Under the pieces are notes generated by a model that searched no databases, was not told the origin of the DNA, and saw only the letters and a program-made list of their open reading frames with translations. 64,000 nt of DNA, taken from positions 124,001 to 188,000 of the forward strand of contig NZ_BAFV01000029.1 in NCBI RefSeq assembly GCF_000308515.1. The letters run 5' to 3'. A program made the position numbers and the translations under genes. This stretch comes from Nocardia carnea NBRC 14403 (GTDB lineage Bacteria; Actinomycetota; Actinomycetes; Mycobacteriales; Mycobacteriaceae). Position 1 is the first letter of the stretch, and every line of letters begins with the position of its first letter. Below are positions 19,233 through 28,561 of this stretch, piece by piece.

Positions 19233-22200
19233 ACGTCTCCGACCTGGTAAACGAGCTACGACAGCGCGGAGTTCAGCTCTGGGCCGACGGCGAACAATTG
19301 CGGTTCCGCGCTCCCCAGGGTGTGCTGACCGCCGAACACCGGGAACAGCTGGTGGTGAACAAGCCCGCGGTCCTGGAGTTCCTCGCCCGGGATCAGGCGA
19401 TGATCAGCGTATCCGCCGATTCCGCCGCCGCGCACGAACCGTTTCCGCTGACCCCGGTGCAGCAGGCCTACCTGATCGGCCGCGACCCCACCTATCCCTT
19501 CGGGGGTGTGGCCTGCGCCAGTTACCTCGAAATCTCCTACGCCGGTGTCGAGCCCGGCAGCGTGGAGGCGGCCTGGAACGCACTCGTGCGCCGCCACGAC
19601 ATGCTGCGCGCGACCGTGCACAGTGACGGCTACCAGCAGGTCGCGGCGACCGCGCCGCACTACGAGATCCCGGTGACCGACGTCCGAGGCGACGACTCCG
19701 CACAGGTCGATGCCGTGCTCGACCGGCAACGCGACGACCTGCTGGGCCCGGCCGGCGACCCCGATACGTGGCCGTTGTTCGCCCTGCGCATCACCCGCAC
19801 CGACACCGTGTGCGTTCTGCACTTGCTGGTGGAGTTGCTGGTGGTGGATGCCGCGAGCCTGCAACTGCTACTGGCCGAACTCGACGAACTCGTTCACGAG
19901 GCCGGGAACGACGAGGTGCTGCGGTCCGCACCGGGGATCGGCTTCCGCGACTACATCCTGGGTGTACAGCAGCTGCGCAACGGATCGCGTTACCAGCGAG
20001 ACCGCGAGTACTGGCACGAGCGGATCGACAGTTTGCCCACCGCGCCGGAGCTGCCCACCCGGGCGACCGACGACGGCACCGGAGTCGACGCCGAACCCGC
20101 TTTCGACCGGCTGCATCACTGGCTGCCGGGCTCGGTGCTGGCCGGTTTAGCCCGCAATGCGACCCCGCACGACCTCACCCCCTCCGGCGCGGTACTCGCC
20201 GCCTATGCCGAGGTCGTCGGTCGCTGGAGCCGGAAACGGCAATTCACCCTCAATCTGCCGGTCTTCAACCGGCTTCCGGCCCATGACGATATCGGCGCGG
20301 TGCTCGGCGATTTCACCTCCGTCAACCTCCTCGGCATCGACCTCGACGCACAGGACACTTTCGCCGAGCGTGCCCGTGGTATCAGTACCCAGCTGTTCAC
20401 CGATCTCGATCATGGGCTCTTCGACGGTGTCGAAGTACTCAGCGAACTCACCCGCCGCGCGGGCAATCCGGTACTCATGCCCGTGGTGTTCACCAGCACG
20501 CTCGGTAGCGGTGATCCCGGCGCGCTACAGAACCGGGGCCGGATCCTGCGTGGAATCACCCGCACCCCACAGGTATGGCTCGACTGCCAGGTGACCCCGT
20601 ACGACAACGGCCTGATGATCGCCTGGGACGTGCGCCGCGACGTCCTGGCAGGCGATACCGCCGCCGAGGCCTTCACCGCGTTCGTGGACCTGGTCACCCG
20701 ATTGGCCGAAACGCCCGCCGCGTGGACCGAGCAGTATCCGGTCGCCCTGCCGTCCGGGCAGCAGCACCGCCGCGACAGCTACAGCGACACCGCTGCCGAC
20801 ACCGCACCACGTTTGCTGCACCAGCGGATTCTGGAACGAGCCGACACCGACCCGGACGCCCCCGCGGTGATCCACCGGGACACCGTCCTCGGCTTCGCCG
20901 AGCTGCGCCGCCGTGTCGCCGCGTCCGCCGCGGCCCTGCGCGAAACCGGCGTTCGACCCGGTGATCGGGTGGCTGTCCTGATGGAAAAAGGGCCCGAGCA
21001 GGTCGTTGCCGTGCTCGCCACTTCGGTGGTAGGCGCCGCCTACGTACCGATCGTGGTCACCCAGCCGATGGCGCGCCGCGAGCGGATCATCGACCGCGCC
21101 GGCGCCACGGTGGTACTCACCCAATCCTGGCTCCGCGACTCCGGCGAAATCCCCACGACCGCACGGTCCGTGGCCGTGGACCAGCTGCCCGGCATCGACA
21201 CCCTGCCCGAGGTTACCGGGGACCCGGATGCCCCGGCCTACGTCATCTACACCTCCGGCTCCACCGGCGAACCGAAGGGCGTCGTCGTCACCCACCGGGC
21301 CGCGGCGAACACTCTCGATGATATCGATGAGCGCTTCGCCCTCACGCCGAGCGATCGGGTACTCGGCGTCGCGAGCCTGGCATTCGACCTGTCCGTGTGG
21401 GATATCTTCGGTGTGCTCGCGGCCGGCGGTGCCGTGGTGCTCCCTGAACAGGACCGTGCGACCGATCCGTCGCACTGGCTCGAACTGATACAACAGCATT
21501 CGGTCACCCTGTGGAACAGCGTGCCGGGCCAGCTGCAGATGCTGCTGGACGTCCTGGACTCCACACCCGGTGCCCGTGCCGAATCGCTGCGTTCGGTGCT
21601 GCTCTCCGGTGACTGGATCCCCCTGGACCTGCCCGACCGGATGCGTGCGAACCACCCGGATCTGACCGTGGTCGGGCTGGGCGGCGCCACCGAAGCCGCC
21701 ATCTGGTCCATCCACCACCCGGTGGGCGATATCGACCCGCAGTGGCGCAGCATCCCCTACGGCACACCCTTGCGGAACCAGGCCATGCATGTACTGGACA
21801 CCGCCCTCCAGGACTGCCCCGAGTACGTCACCGGTGAGATCTACATCGGCGGCAGCGGTCTGGCCGAGGGCTACCTGGGGGACGAGGACCTGACCGCGCA
21901 GCGGTTCATCCGGCATCCACGAACCGGCGCCCGGCTCTACCGCACCGGAGATCTCGGCCGCTTCCACCCAGATGGCCGGCTCGAATTCCTCGGCCGCGAG
22001 GACACCCAGGTCAAGATCCGCGGACACCGGGTCGAGCTGGGCGAGGTCGAGTCTGCGCTGCGCCGCCATCCGGCCGTGGCCGACGCCGCGGTGCTGGTGA
22101 ACGACCGCGGGCCAGGGGCGCGGCTGCTCGGTTTCGCCGAGATCGCCTCCGATGCGTCCGGCGGCCAGGGCCTCGGCGAGCAGGCCGCGGCCGATGTGCT

Positions 22201-24724
22201 CGCCACCGCCGAGAACGCGGCCACCGCGGCGCAGCAGGAAGTCGACGGTGAATCCTTCGTCGCGCTGATGCAGGCAGTCGACGATATGGCCATGCTGTCC
22301 ATCGCCGCCCAGCTGCGCGGTGGCGGCCTGTTCGATGATCGCGAGCGCTCGCACGACCTCACCGAGATCGCCGCGGCCACCGGTGTTTCCGAGCGGCAGC
22401 ACGGCCTGCTGAAGCGCTGGCTGACCGCCCTCGCGGATGGGGGAGCGGTGGTGCACGACCCGGACACCGGCCGCTACCGCGACCTGATCGCCGCCGGCCC
22501 CCGTGCGGTCGAGGCGGCGTGGAAGCGTATCGACGAGCTGGAAGAGATCGTCGGTTACGGCAGCGAAACCCTGTCCTATATCCGTGCCTGTAGCAGCCGG
22601 TTGGACGACCTGCTGCGCGGCGCGCTCGATGTGCGCGAATTGCTGTTCCCCGCGGGCAAGCCCGGTGCGGCGCACGCTGTCTACCGCACGAACCTGGTGG
22701 CACGCAGTTCCCACCGCATCGTGATCGACACTGTGCGCGAGATCGCCCGGCAGTCACCGCATCGGCTGCGGATGCTGGAAGTCGGCGCGGGTATCGCCGG
22801 TACCAGCACCGACCTGATTCCCGCGCTGGCCGAGTTCGAGCCGGACTACCAGTTCACCGATGTCTCGGAGTACTTTCTCGGCGAGGCCCGCACGAAGTTC
22901 GCGGACTACCCGTGGGTGCGCTACGGACGCTTCGATATCAACGCCGACGCGCTGGACCAGGGCCTGCGGCCCAACTCGGTCGATGTCATCCTGTGCGCGA
23001 ACGTATTGCACAACTCCGTCGACGCCGACGAGGTGCTCGCGCGGCTACGCGATCTGCTCGCACCGGGCGGCTGGCTGGTATTCCTGGAACCCACCCGGCA
23101 GCACAACTACGCGCTGCTGGTGTCGATGGAGTTCGAATTCTTCAGCGAACTCACCGCTTTCACCGACGTCCGCGCGGGGACCGGGCAGGCGTTCTTCACC
23201 CGCGATCAATGGCTGCGCCAGCTCGACACCGCAGGCGCCGACCACGTCCGGGTGCTGCCCGCCGAGAACGCCCCGCTCGCTGCCTCCGGTCAGGGGGTAT
23301 TCCTCGCCCGGTTCAAAGGTGAGCGGCACACCGTCACCGAACAGCAGCTAACCGAACACGTCTCGGCCCTGCTGCCCGATCATATGGTGCCGGACGAGAT
23401 GACTCTGCTGGACGCGCTGCCGCGCTCGGCGAACGGCAAACTCGACCGCGCGGCACTGGCCGAACGGGCCACCGCGGCCGCCACCGGCGACGACGCGGAC
23501 TCCTCCTACATCGCGCCCGCCGACGAGATCGAAGAGCGGATCGCGCAACTCTGGCAGGAAATGCTCGGTGTCCCGAAGGTGGGCCGCGACCAGAACTTCT
23601 ACACCCTCGGCGGCGATTCGCTGCTGCTGTCGCAGATGGTCGGAAAGCTACGGGATCGGGTGCCCGAGGTCGCCGATATCGAATGGCAGGAACTGCTCCG
23701 CGATATGCTGCGCAACCCCACCGTCGCCGCGCTCGCCGCCCGCCGCCATCACGCGCAGACACCGGCGGCGCCCGCGGTTCAGCAGACCGCGGTGCGGTCC
23801 CTGGGCGGTGAACCAGGGCACGGCAATGGCGCCTGGGTGCTCGTTCACGGTGGCACCGGTACGCTGTCGCCGTACGACGCGCTGCTTCCACACCTGCGAG
23901 AGGCGCATCCCGGTCCGCTGCTCGGGCTCGAAGTCGCCGATCCCGGGAAGTATCTGGATCTCCCGGCCGATACCGTGATCACCAGGCAAGCCGCCGACTA
24001 CGCGAAGGAATTGCTCGAACACGACCGCCGCTTCCGGATCATCGGTTACTCCGTCGGCGGCCTGCTCGCCGCCGAAATCGCGCGCAACCTGACCGAGGCA
24101 GGTGCGACGGTGGACGAGCTGACGGTGATCGGCTCCTACCAGCCCCCTGCGGTGCACGACGGGCTGGTGACCGAATACGTTTTCGCGCAGTCCATCGGCG
24201 TCGATCCGGCCGCAGTCGGATTCCCGGCCGACGCGGAAGCATTCGAGACCGCGCTGCGCACAATTCTGGCCCGCACTCCGGACCGGGTTCCCGCCGGTGC
24301 CCTCACCGGGTTGAAGGGCGACTCGGCGATGCCGGCGGCGGAGCTCCGGGCGCTGGAGGCCGTGTCACGCGCCGATCGTCTCGCGGCGCTGCACACCGCC
24401 GCCACCTCGGGGACCGGGCCATACCGGTCCGGTGGTCTCACGCTCGAGGAGTTCCGCAGGCAGTTCGATATTTTCGCGCACAATCTGCGGGCGATGGGCG
24501 CCCATCGGGCCGAGCCCTACTTCGGCCCGATTCGGGTACTGAGCAACAGCGGGACCGCGACGCTGATGGGTACGCGCGCGGAAGTGGACCGGTTCTGGTC
24601 GCAGATCGGGCTCGGCGCCCTCGTCATCTCCGATATTCCCGGCGATCATCTCACCAGCATGTCCGCGACGCATGCCGCCGAGCTCGCCGCCCATATCACC
24701 GCGCCACTCCCGGATTCGGTGTAG
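19229..24724 (+). CDS. NRPS: TubC dock-Cy-A[MT]-PCP-TE, terminal module
   Basis: An 1831-aa protein started by GTG that overlaps the stop of the first NRPS. Residues 1-54 form a TubC-type N-terminal docking domain, followed by Cy (about 70-510), A (529 on), a methyltransferase inserted in the A domain after the RGHRVELGEVE motif (about 975-1365, motif I LEVGAGIAGTST), the A10 remnant NGKLDRA near 1402, PCP (GGDSL near 1465) and a thioesterase (GYSVGG, nucleophile Ser1608, late His in GDHL). The A pocket reads about DLWNLSLIWK, which fits Cys. A methyltransferase nested in A resembles PchF and HMWP2, where it N- or C-methylates a ring. The Cy motif is ELLVVDAAS, with Glu in place of the first Asp. 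TE releases the chain by hydrolysis or cyclisation. Confidence 0.95.
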   Translation: MNVSDLVNELRQRGVQLWADGEQLRFRAPQGVLTAEHREQLVVNKPAVLEFLARDQAMISVSADSAAAHEPFPLTPVQQAYLIGRDPTYPFGGVACASYLEISYAGVEPGSVEAAWNALVRRHDMLRATVHSDGYQQVAATAPHYEIPVTDVRGDDSAQVDAVLDRQRDDLLGPAGDPDTWPLFALRITRTDTVCVLHLLVELLVVDAASLQLLLAELDELVHEAGNDEVLRSAPGIGFRDYILGVQQLRNGSRYQRDREYWHERIDSLPTAPELPTRATDDGTGVDAEPAFDRLHHWLPGSVLAGLARNATPHDLTPSGAVLAAYAEVVGRWSRKRQFTLNLPVFNRLPAHDDIGAVLGDFTSVNLLGIDLDAQDTFAERARGISTQLFTDLDHGLFDGVEVLSELTRRAGNPVLMPVVFTSTLGSGDPGALQNRGRILRGITRTPQVWLDCQVTPYDNGLMIAWDVRRDVLAGDTAAEAFTAFVDLVTRLAETPAAWTEQYPVALPSGQQHRRDSYSDTAADTAPRLLHQRILERADTDPDAPAVIHRDTVLGFAELRRRVAASAAALRETGVRPGDRVAVLMEKGPEQVVAVLATSVVGAAYVPIVVTQPMARRERIIDRAGATVVLTQSWLRDSGEIPTTARSVAVDQLPGIDTLPEVTGDPDAPAYVIYTSGSTGEPKGVVVTHRAAANTLDDIDERFALTPSDRVLGVASLAFDLSVWDIFGVLAAGGAVVLPEQDRATDPSHWLELIQQHSVTLWNSVPGQLQMLLDVLDSTPGARAESLRSVLLSGDWIPLDLPDRMRANHPDLTVVGLGGATEAAIWSIHHPVGDIDPQWRSIPYGTPLRNQAMHVLDTALQDCPEYVTGEIYIGGSGLAEGYLGDEDLTAQRFIRHPRTGARLYRTGDLGRFHPDGRLEFLGREDTQVKIRGHRVELGEVESALRRHPAVADAAVLVNDRGPGARLLGFAEIASDASGGQGLGEQAAADVLATAENAATAAQQEVDGESFVALMQAVDDMAMLSIAAQLRGGGLFDDRERSHDLTEIAAATGVSERQHGLLKRWLTALADGGAVVHDPDTGRYRDLIAAGPRAVEAAWKRIDELEEIVGYGSETLSYIRACSSRLDDLLRGALDVRELLFPAGKPGAAHAVYRTNLVARSSHRIVIDTVREIARQSPHRLRMLEVGAGIAGTSTDLIPALAEFEPDYQFTDVSEYFLGEARTKFADYPWVRYGRFDINADALDQGLRPNSVDVILCANVLHNSVDADEVLARLRDLLAPGGWLVFLEPTRQHNYALLVSMEFEFFSELTAFTDVRAGTGQAFFTRDQWLRQLDTAGADHVRVLPAENAPLAASGQGVFLARFKGERHTVTEQQLTEHVSALLPDHMVPDEMTLLDALPRSANGKLDRAALAERATAAATGDDADSSYIAPADEIEERIAQLWQEMLGVPKVGRDQNFYTLGGDSLLLSQMVGKLRDRVPEVADIEWQELLRDMLRNPTVAALAARRHHAQTPAAPAVQQTAVRSLGGEPGHGNGAWVLVHGGTGTLSPYDALLPHLREAHPGPLLGLEVADPGKYLDLPADTVITRQAADYAKELLEHDRRFRIIGYSVGGLLAAEIARNLTEAGATVDELTVIGSYQPPAVHDGLVTEYVFAQSIGVDPAAVGFPADAEAFETALRTILARTPDRVPAGALTGLKGDSAMPAAELRALEAVSRADRLAALHTAATSGTGPYRSGGLTLEEFRRQFDIFAHNLRAMGAHRAEPYFGPIRVLSNSGTATLMGTRAEVDRFWSQIGLGALVISDIPGDHLTSMSATHAAELAAHITAPLPDSV

Positions 24725-24848
24725 TGAGCCGGACCGGTGGTCACGTGCACAACGAGGAACCGGACCGGGCACAGGATCGGGGCTTCGGCCGGAAGCCCCG
24801 GATCCGTGCCTGCGTCACCGTAGGTCCAAGTGTTTACGAGAAGGATTC

Positions 24849-24944
24849 ATGACTGAGTACGAAGAGCCGGTCACCGGTACGGCACCGGCGGTCGCGCCGG
24901 GTGCCGTGCCGTCGAGGAGGTGCGGTAATGACAGGGACCGGTAG
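24849..24944 (+). CDS. possible 31-aa leader peptide
   Basis: An ATG preceded by AGAAGGA at ideal spacing opens a 31-codon frame rich in Pro, Ala and Val, ending at TAG 24942-24944. It overlaps the first 17 bases of the following reductase gene, whose own ribosome site (GAGGAGG) lies inside it. I recognise no family. It may couple translation of the reductase to upstream genes, or be a remnant. It lies 124 bp after the NRPS stop with no obvious terminator between. Confidence 0.4.
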   Translation: MTEYEEPVTGTAPAVAPGAVPSRRCGNDRDR

Positions 24945-26067
24945 CCGGGTAGCGGTGCTCGGTGCCACGGGTGTCGTCGGGCGGGCGGCGGTGCGGATGC
25001 TCACCAGGCTCGGTATGGGCGAACTGCGAATCGGCGCGCGAGCGGTCGGCGGGATCGACTCCGCGGCCGTGCCGCCCGGGGCCGAGGTGCGGCGGGTCGA
25101 CGCCGGCGACCCGGCATCGCTCGAGCAGTTCTGCGCGGGAACACGGCTGGTGCTCAACTGCGCGGGCCCGTCCTACCTGTTGGTGGACCGGGTGGCGCGG
25201 GCCGCGCTGGCGGCCGGCAGTGACTATGTCGATGTCTCCGGGGACGGGCCCGCCCATCGGCTGCTCGAAGGGTCGCCGCTGCTGACCGGTGAGCGGACTG
25301 CGGTGCTGTCCGCCGGTATGTTGCCCGGCCTGGCCAACGTTGTCCCCCGGCTGCTGGCCGACGACCTCACCGGCGCCCGGCTGGTCGTCTACGCGGGCGG
25401 TATCGAGCCGTTCGCGCCGGCCTCGGCGGGGGACCTCGCGCTGTCACTCGACAGTTCCGACGGCGCGGATGACGACGGCCACTGGTACGGCGAGACTCTC
25501 ACCGCGTGGGCCGGCGGCCGACGCCGGCGCAATGCCCTTCCGGTGCGCGAGGACGTCGAGGTCGCCGGGTTCCCCGGCCGGGTGACCACGATGCCGTTCC
25601 TGACAGCGGACGCCGAGCGGCTCGCCCGCACGACGGGACTCGACGATCTCCACTGGTACAACGTGTTCGTGGGCACTGCGTTGCGGCTCACGCTCACCCG
25701 GCTCCGCGGCCGGGTCCGCAGCGACCCGGCCACCCTGGCCGCTATCGCCGACGAGATCAGCACGGCGGCCGGACTCGACCTGGCCGGACTCGACCCCTTC
25801 TATCTGATGGCCTTTACGGTGCACGGCCCGGACACCACCGCTACCGCGGTGTTGCGTACCTCGAGCAGTTTCGAGCTCACCGCCGCCACAGCCGCGTACG
25901 CGGTCGAATCCGTGCTGGCCGGGAAGGTCGCCGCGGGTCTGCACTACGCCGACGATGTCCTCGACCCCCGCGGGCTACTCGACGCCGTGACCGGTCTCGG
26001 AGCGCTACCCGTATTTCAGACCCATCGTCATGCCCATGACGAACCCATGGAGATCGGCAGCTTGTGA
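24928..26067 (+). CDS. saccharopine-dehydrogenase-like NAD(P)-dependent reductase
   Basis: A 379-aa protein with an N-terminal Rossmann motif VAVLGATGVVGRAAV and the family stretches VLNCAGPSY and DYVDVSGDGP, typical of the saccharopine dehydrogenase NADP-binding superfamily. I chose the ATG at 24928 because GAGGAGG stands directly upstream; a GTG at 24901 lacks this. The stop overlaps the start of the thiazolinyl imine reductase (GTGA). Two adjacent reductases suggest that more than one ring or an aldehyde/imine intermediate is reduced. It is not a lysine-pathway enzyme by context, and its substrate is not known. Confidence 0.8.
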   Translation: MTGTGSRVAVLGATGVVGRAAVRMLTRLGMGELRIGARAVGGIDSAAVPPGAEVRRVDAGDPASLEQFCAGTRLVLNCAGPSYLLVDRVARAALAAGSDYVDVSGDGPAHRLLEGSPLLTGERTAVLSAGMLPGLANVVPRLLADDLTGARLVVYAGGIEPFAPASAGDLALSLDSSDGADDDGHWYGETLTAWAGGRRRRNALPVREDVEVAGFPGRVTTMPFLTADAERLARTTGLDDLHWYNVFVGTALRLTLTRLRGRVRSDPATLAAIADEISTAAGLDLAGLDPFYLMAFTVHGPDTTATAVLRTSSSFELTAATAAYAVESVLAGKVAAGLHYADDVLDPRGLLDAVTGLGALPVFQTHRHAHDEPMEIGSL

Positions 26068-27224
26068 ACGAATCGCCAGAAACGCCGAGCCGGCAGAGCA
26101 TGCAGTCCGCACCACCGAAGGTTGTCGTGTGCGGTACCTCGTTCGGCCGGGTGTACCTGAAAGCGGTGCACGAAGACCCGGGCGTCGAACTCGCGGGCGT
26201 CGTCTCGCGCGGTAGTGCCGCCTCGCGGGGGTATGCGAAATCCTATGGAGTGCCGCATTATCTCGGCGTCGAGCAGCTCCCCGATGATATCGATATCGCC
26301 TGCGTCGCGGTGCGGGCCGGCGCCGCGGGCGGCGACGGCGCGAAACTGTCGCAGAGCCTGTTGAGCCGCGGCATTCACGTGTTGCAGGAGCACCTGCTGC
26401 ATCCCGGCGAGCTCACCGATTGTCTGCGCACCGCCCGCGACAACGGGGTGTGCTATCGGCTCAACTCGTTCTATCCGCACCTACCGCCGGTCGAGCTGTT
26501 CTTGCAGGCGGCGGAGATCCTGCGGGAGCGGCAGCAGCCGTTACATGTCGATGCCGCGGCAGGTAGCCAAGTGGTCTATTCGCTGCTCGATATCGTCGGC
26601 CGAGCGGTCGGCCGGCTCCGGCCGTGGGCGATCGGCGATCCCGCACCTGTCCCCCCGGAACTGGCCGCACTGGCCGATCCACCGATGCCCTACACCCACC
26701 TCACCGCGGTGATCGGCGGTGTTCCGGTGTCGTTGCGGGTGCAGAACCAGATTCACCCCGCCGACCCGGACAACCACGCCCTGCTGCTGCACCGGCTCGC
26801 GATCGCCTTCGAAGGCGGAGTGCTGTCCCTCGCCGATACCCACGGTCCGGTGTTGTGGAGTCCGCGGCTGCACACCGATCGCGACGCGACCGGACGACTG
26901 GTCATGTCCGGACCCGGTACCGAACGGCTCGAAATACCGAGCACCCAGATTCTCGGCCCGGCGGACGTACCCACATTCCGGACCGTCTTCGACGAACTCT
27001 GGCCGGGCAGTGTCCGGGTAGCGCTCGATCAGTTGCGCGCCGATATCGCCGATCCGCGCCGTTGCATCGGCGCCGGCCAGTGGGCTGTGACCGTCACCGC
27101 ACTCTGGCAACGACTCACGACGGTGCTCGGGCAACCCGAGCTGATCCGGCCGGACACACCCACGCCGGTGCCGCTACCCGAACTGCTCGCCGCCCGTCCG
27201 CCGTGGACCGGTGATGCCCGATGA
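26064..27224 (+). CDS. thiazolinyl imine reductase (Irp3/YbtU/PchG family)
   Basis: Reduces one carrier-bound thiazoline to thiazolidine with NADPH during siderophore assembly. The 386-aa protein starts at a GTG overlapping the upstream stop. It shows the family N-terminus VVVCGTSFGRVYLKAV, the LQEHLLHPGEL stretch that replaces the usual EKP motif of Gfo/Idh enzymes, and the CYRLNSFYPHLPPV segment. Its presence predicts that at least one of the four rings is a thiazolidine, as in pyochelin and yersiniabactin. It overlaps the next P450 gene by four bases (ATGA). Confidence 0.92.
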   Translation: MNESPETPSRQSMQSAPPKVVVCGTSFGRVYLKAVHEDPGVELAGVVSRGSAASRGYAKSYGVPHYLGVEQLPDDIDIACVAVRAGAAGGDGAKLSQSLLSRGIHVLQEHLLHPGELTDCLRTARDNGVCYRLNSFYPHLPPVELFLQAAEILRERQQPLHVDAAAGSQVVYSLLDIVGRAVGRLRPWAIGDPAPVPPELAALADPPMPYTHLTAVIGGVPVSLRVQNQIHPADPDNHALLLHRLAIAFEGGVLSLADTHGPVLWSPRLHTDRDATGRLVMSGPGTERLEIPSTQILGPADVPTFRTVFDELWPGSVRVALDQLRADIADPRRCIGAGQWAVTVTALWQRLTTVLGQPELIRPDTPTPVPLPELLAARPPWTGDAR

Positions 27225-28513
27225 CCACCACCGACTCGCCACGCGAACTGGCTGACCTGCAGGCATTCTCGGCCGACCCGTTCACGACGATGCAGCGGCT
27301 CTACCGTGACAACGGTGCGATCTCCACAGTCGGCGCCGGACCGATGCGTTTCCGGATAGCCCTCGGCACCGAGGCAAGCGCCTACATCCTCGCGAACAGT
27401 CACCTTTTCAGCTGGGAAGCGGCATTCGCCGCGCTGGCCCCGCTGACCGGACGGTCCGCTCTGCTCGTCAACGACGGTGACCGGCATCGCCGCCTGCGCC
27501 GGCTCGTTACCCCGGCCTTCACCGCCCGCCGGGTCGACGACCACCTCGATACGGTCACCCGGCATATCGGGACCGCCCTGGCGGAATGGGCACCGGGCGA
27601 CGTTATCGACGTGTACCCAGCACTGCGCCGGGCCATGCGACTGGCCACTCTGGAGAGCTTGTTCGGCTCGGCCGCCATGGAACGTTCCGAAGGCCTGGAC
27701 GATTGGCTACACGATATCCACCGCGCCATCGACACCGACGTAGTGGGCGGCAGCATAGAACGCGGATCGGGGTCACCCGTCTGGCGCCGGGCACTGCTGG
27801 CGCGTTCTTCGGTCCACCGCTGGGTGACCGCCGAGATCGAGCGGCGGGCCGAACAGGACGATCCGGGCAACGACGTCCTGGGCGCGTTGCTGCGCGGGGT
27901 GGACGGTGCCCGGCTCACCGACGACGAGATCACCGACCAGCTGGTCAGCCTGCTCGAGGCGGGAGCCGAGACCACGGCGGCGCAGCTGTCGTGGATGCTG
28001 TACTGCACGCTGCGCGATCGTCCTCTGTGGACGCAGATCACCGGCGCGATCGCCGAGCGTCGCGCGACCGAGCCGGATCCGCCCGGTCTGGATCACCTCG
28101 TCTCCGAGACCATGCGGCTCTACCCGGCGACGGCCATTATCTCGCGTACCGTCGCCACCGAGTTCACCCTGGCCGGACAGCGGTTCGTCCCCGGTGATCT
28201 GTTGATCTTCAGTCCGTTTCACACCCACCGGCTGGACTCGGTGTGGCCGGAGCCGCAACGCTTCGACCCCAGCAGATGGGATCCGGGTTCGGAGCGTTAT
28301 CGCCGTCCGGCGCCGCACGAGTTCCTGCCCTTCGGGGTCGGTCCGCACCGCTGTACCGGCGCCAACTTCGCCACCATGGCGATCAAAGCCGCCTTTGCTG
28401 TCATCGCGCGAGGAATCGATGGTGAGCTGATGACAACCGATGCGCGGCCCGCGGGATTGATCGGCATGCACCCGAGCGGTGGCATCGTGATACGTATCGA
28501 CGAAAAACACTGA
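27221..28513 (+). CDS. cytochrome P450 (second)
   Basis: A 430-aa P450 that closes the plus-strand biosynthetic operon. The I-helix motif is EAGAETT, ExxR lies in SETMRLYP, and the heme loop is FGVGPHRCTG. ATG overlaps the stop of the imine reductase. It clearly differs from the P450 at 6561: its LYP-containing K-helix, the longer FDPSRW region and the PFGVGPHRC loop resemble fatty-acid or CYP102/CYP110-like classes. The likely job is tailoring of the metallophore. A terminator-like hairpin follows. Confidence 0.93.
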   Translation: MTTTDSPRELADLQAFSADPFTTMQRLYRDNGAISTVGAGPMRFRIALGTEASAYILANSHLFSWEAAFAALAPLTGRSALLVNDGDRHRRLRRLVTPAFTARRVDDHLDTVTRHIGTALAEWAPGDVIDVYPALRRAMRLATLESLFGSAAMERSEGLDDWLHDIHRAIDTDVVGGSIERGSGSPVWRRALLARSSVHRWVTAEIERRAEQDDPGNDVLGALLRGVDGARLTDDEITDQLVSLLEAGAETTAAQLSWMLYCTLRDRPLWTQITGAIAERRATEPDPPGLDHLVSETMRLYPATAIISRTVATEFTLAGQRFVPGDLLIFSPFHTHRLDSVWPEPQRFDPSRWDPGSERYRRPAPHEFLPFGVGPHRCTGANFATMAIKAAFAVIARGIDGELMTTDARPAGLIGMHPSGGIVIRIDEKH

Positions 28514-28520
28514 AGCATCG

Positions 28521-28554
28521 GGATGTACCCGCGGCCTGCACCGCGGGTACATCC
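28521..28554. terminator. bidirectional terminator between convergent genes
   Basis: A perfect 14-bp stem (GGATGTACCCGCGG and its complement) with a six-base loop sits between the P450 stop and the facing methyltransferase stop. There is no T-run, as is common in actinomycetes. Confidence 0.85.
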
Positions 28555-28561
28555 GCTCGGC

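Noticed and set aside
24725..24848. A terminator or metal box between the second NRPS and the reductase genes.
   Set aside because: No stable hairpin or box was found, so the plus-strand operon probably continues to the terminator at 28521.
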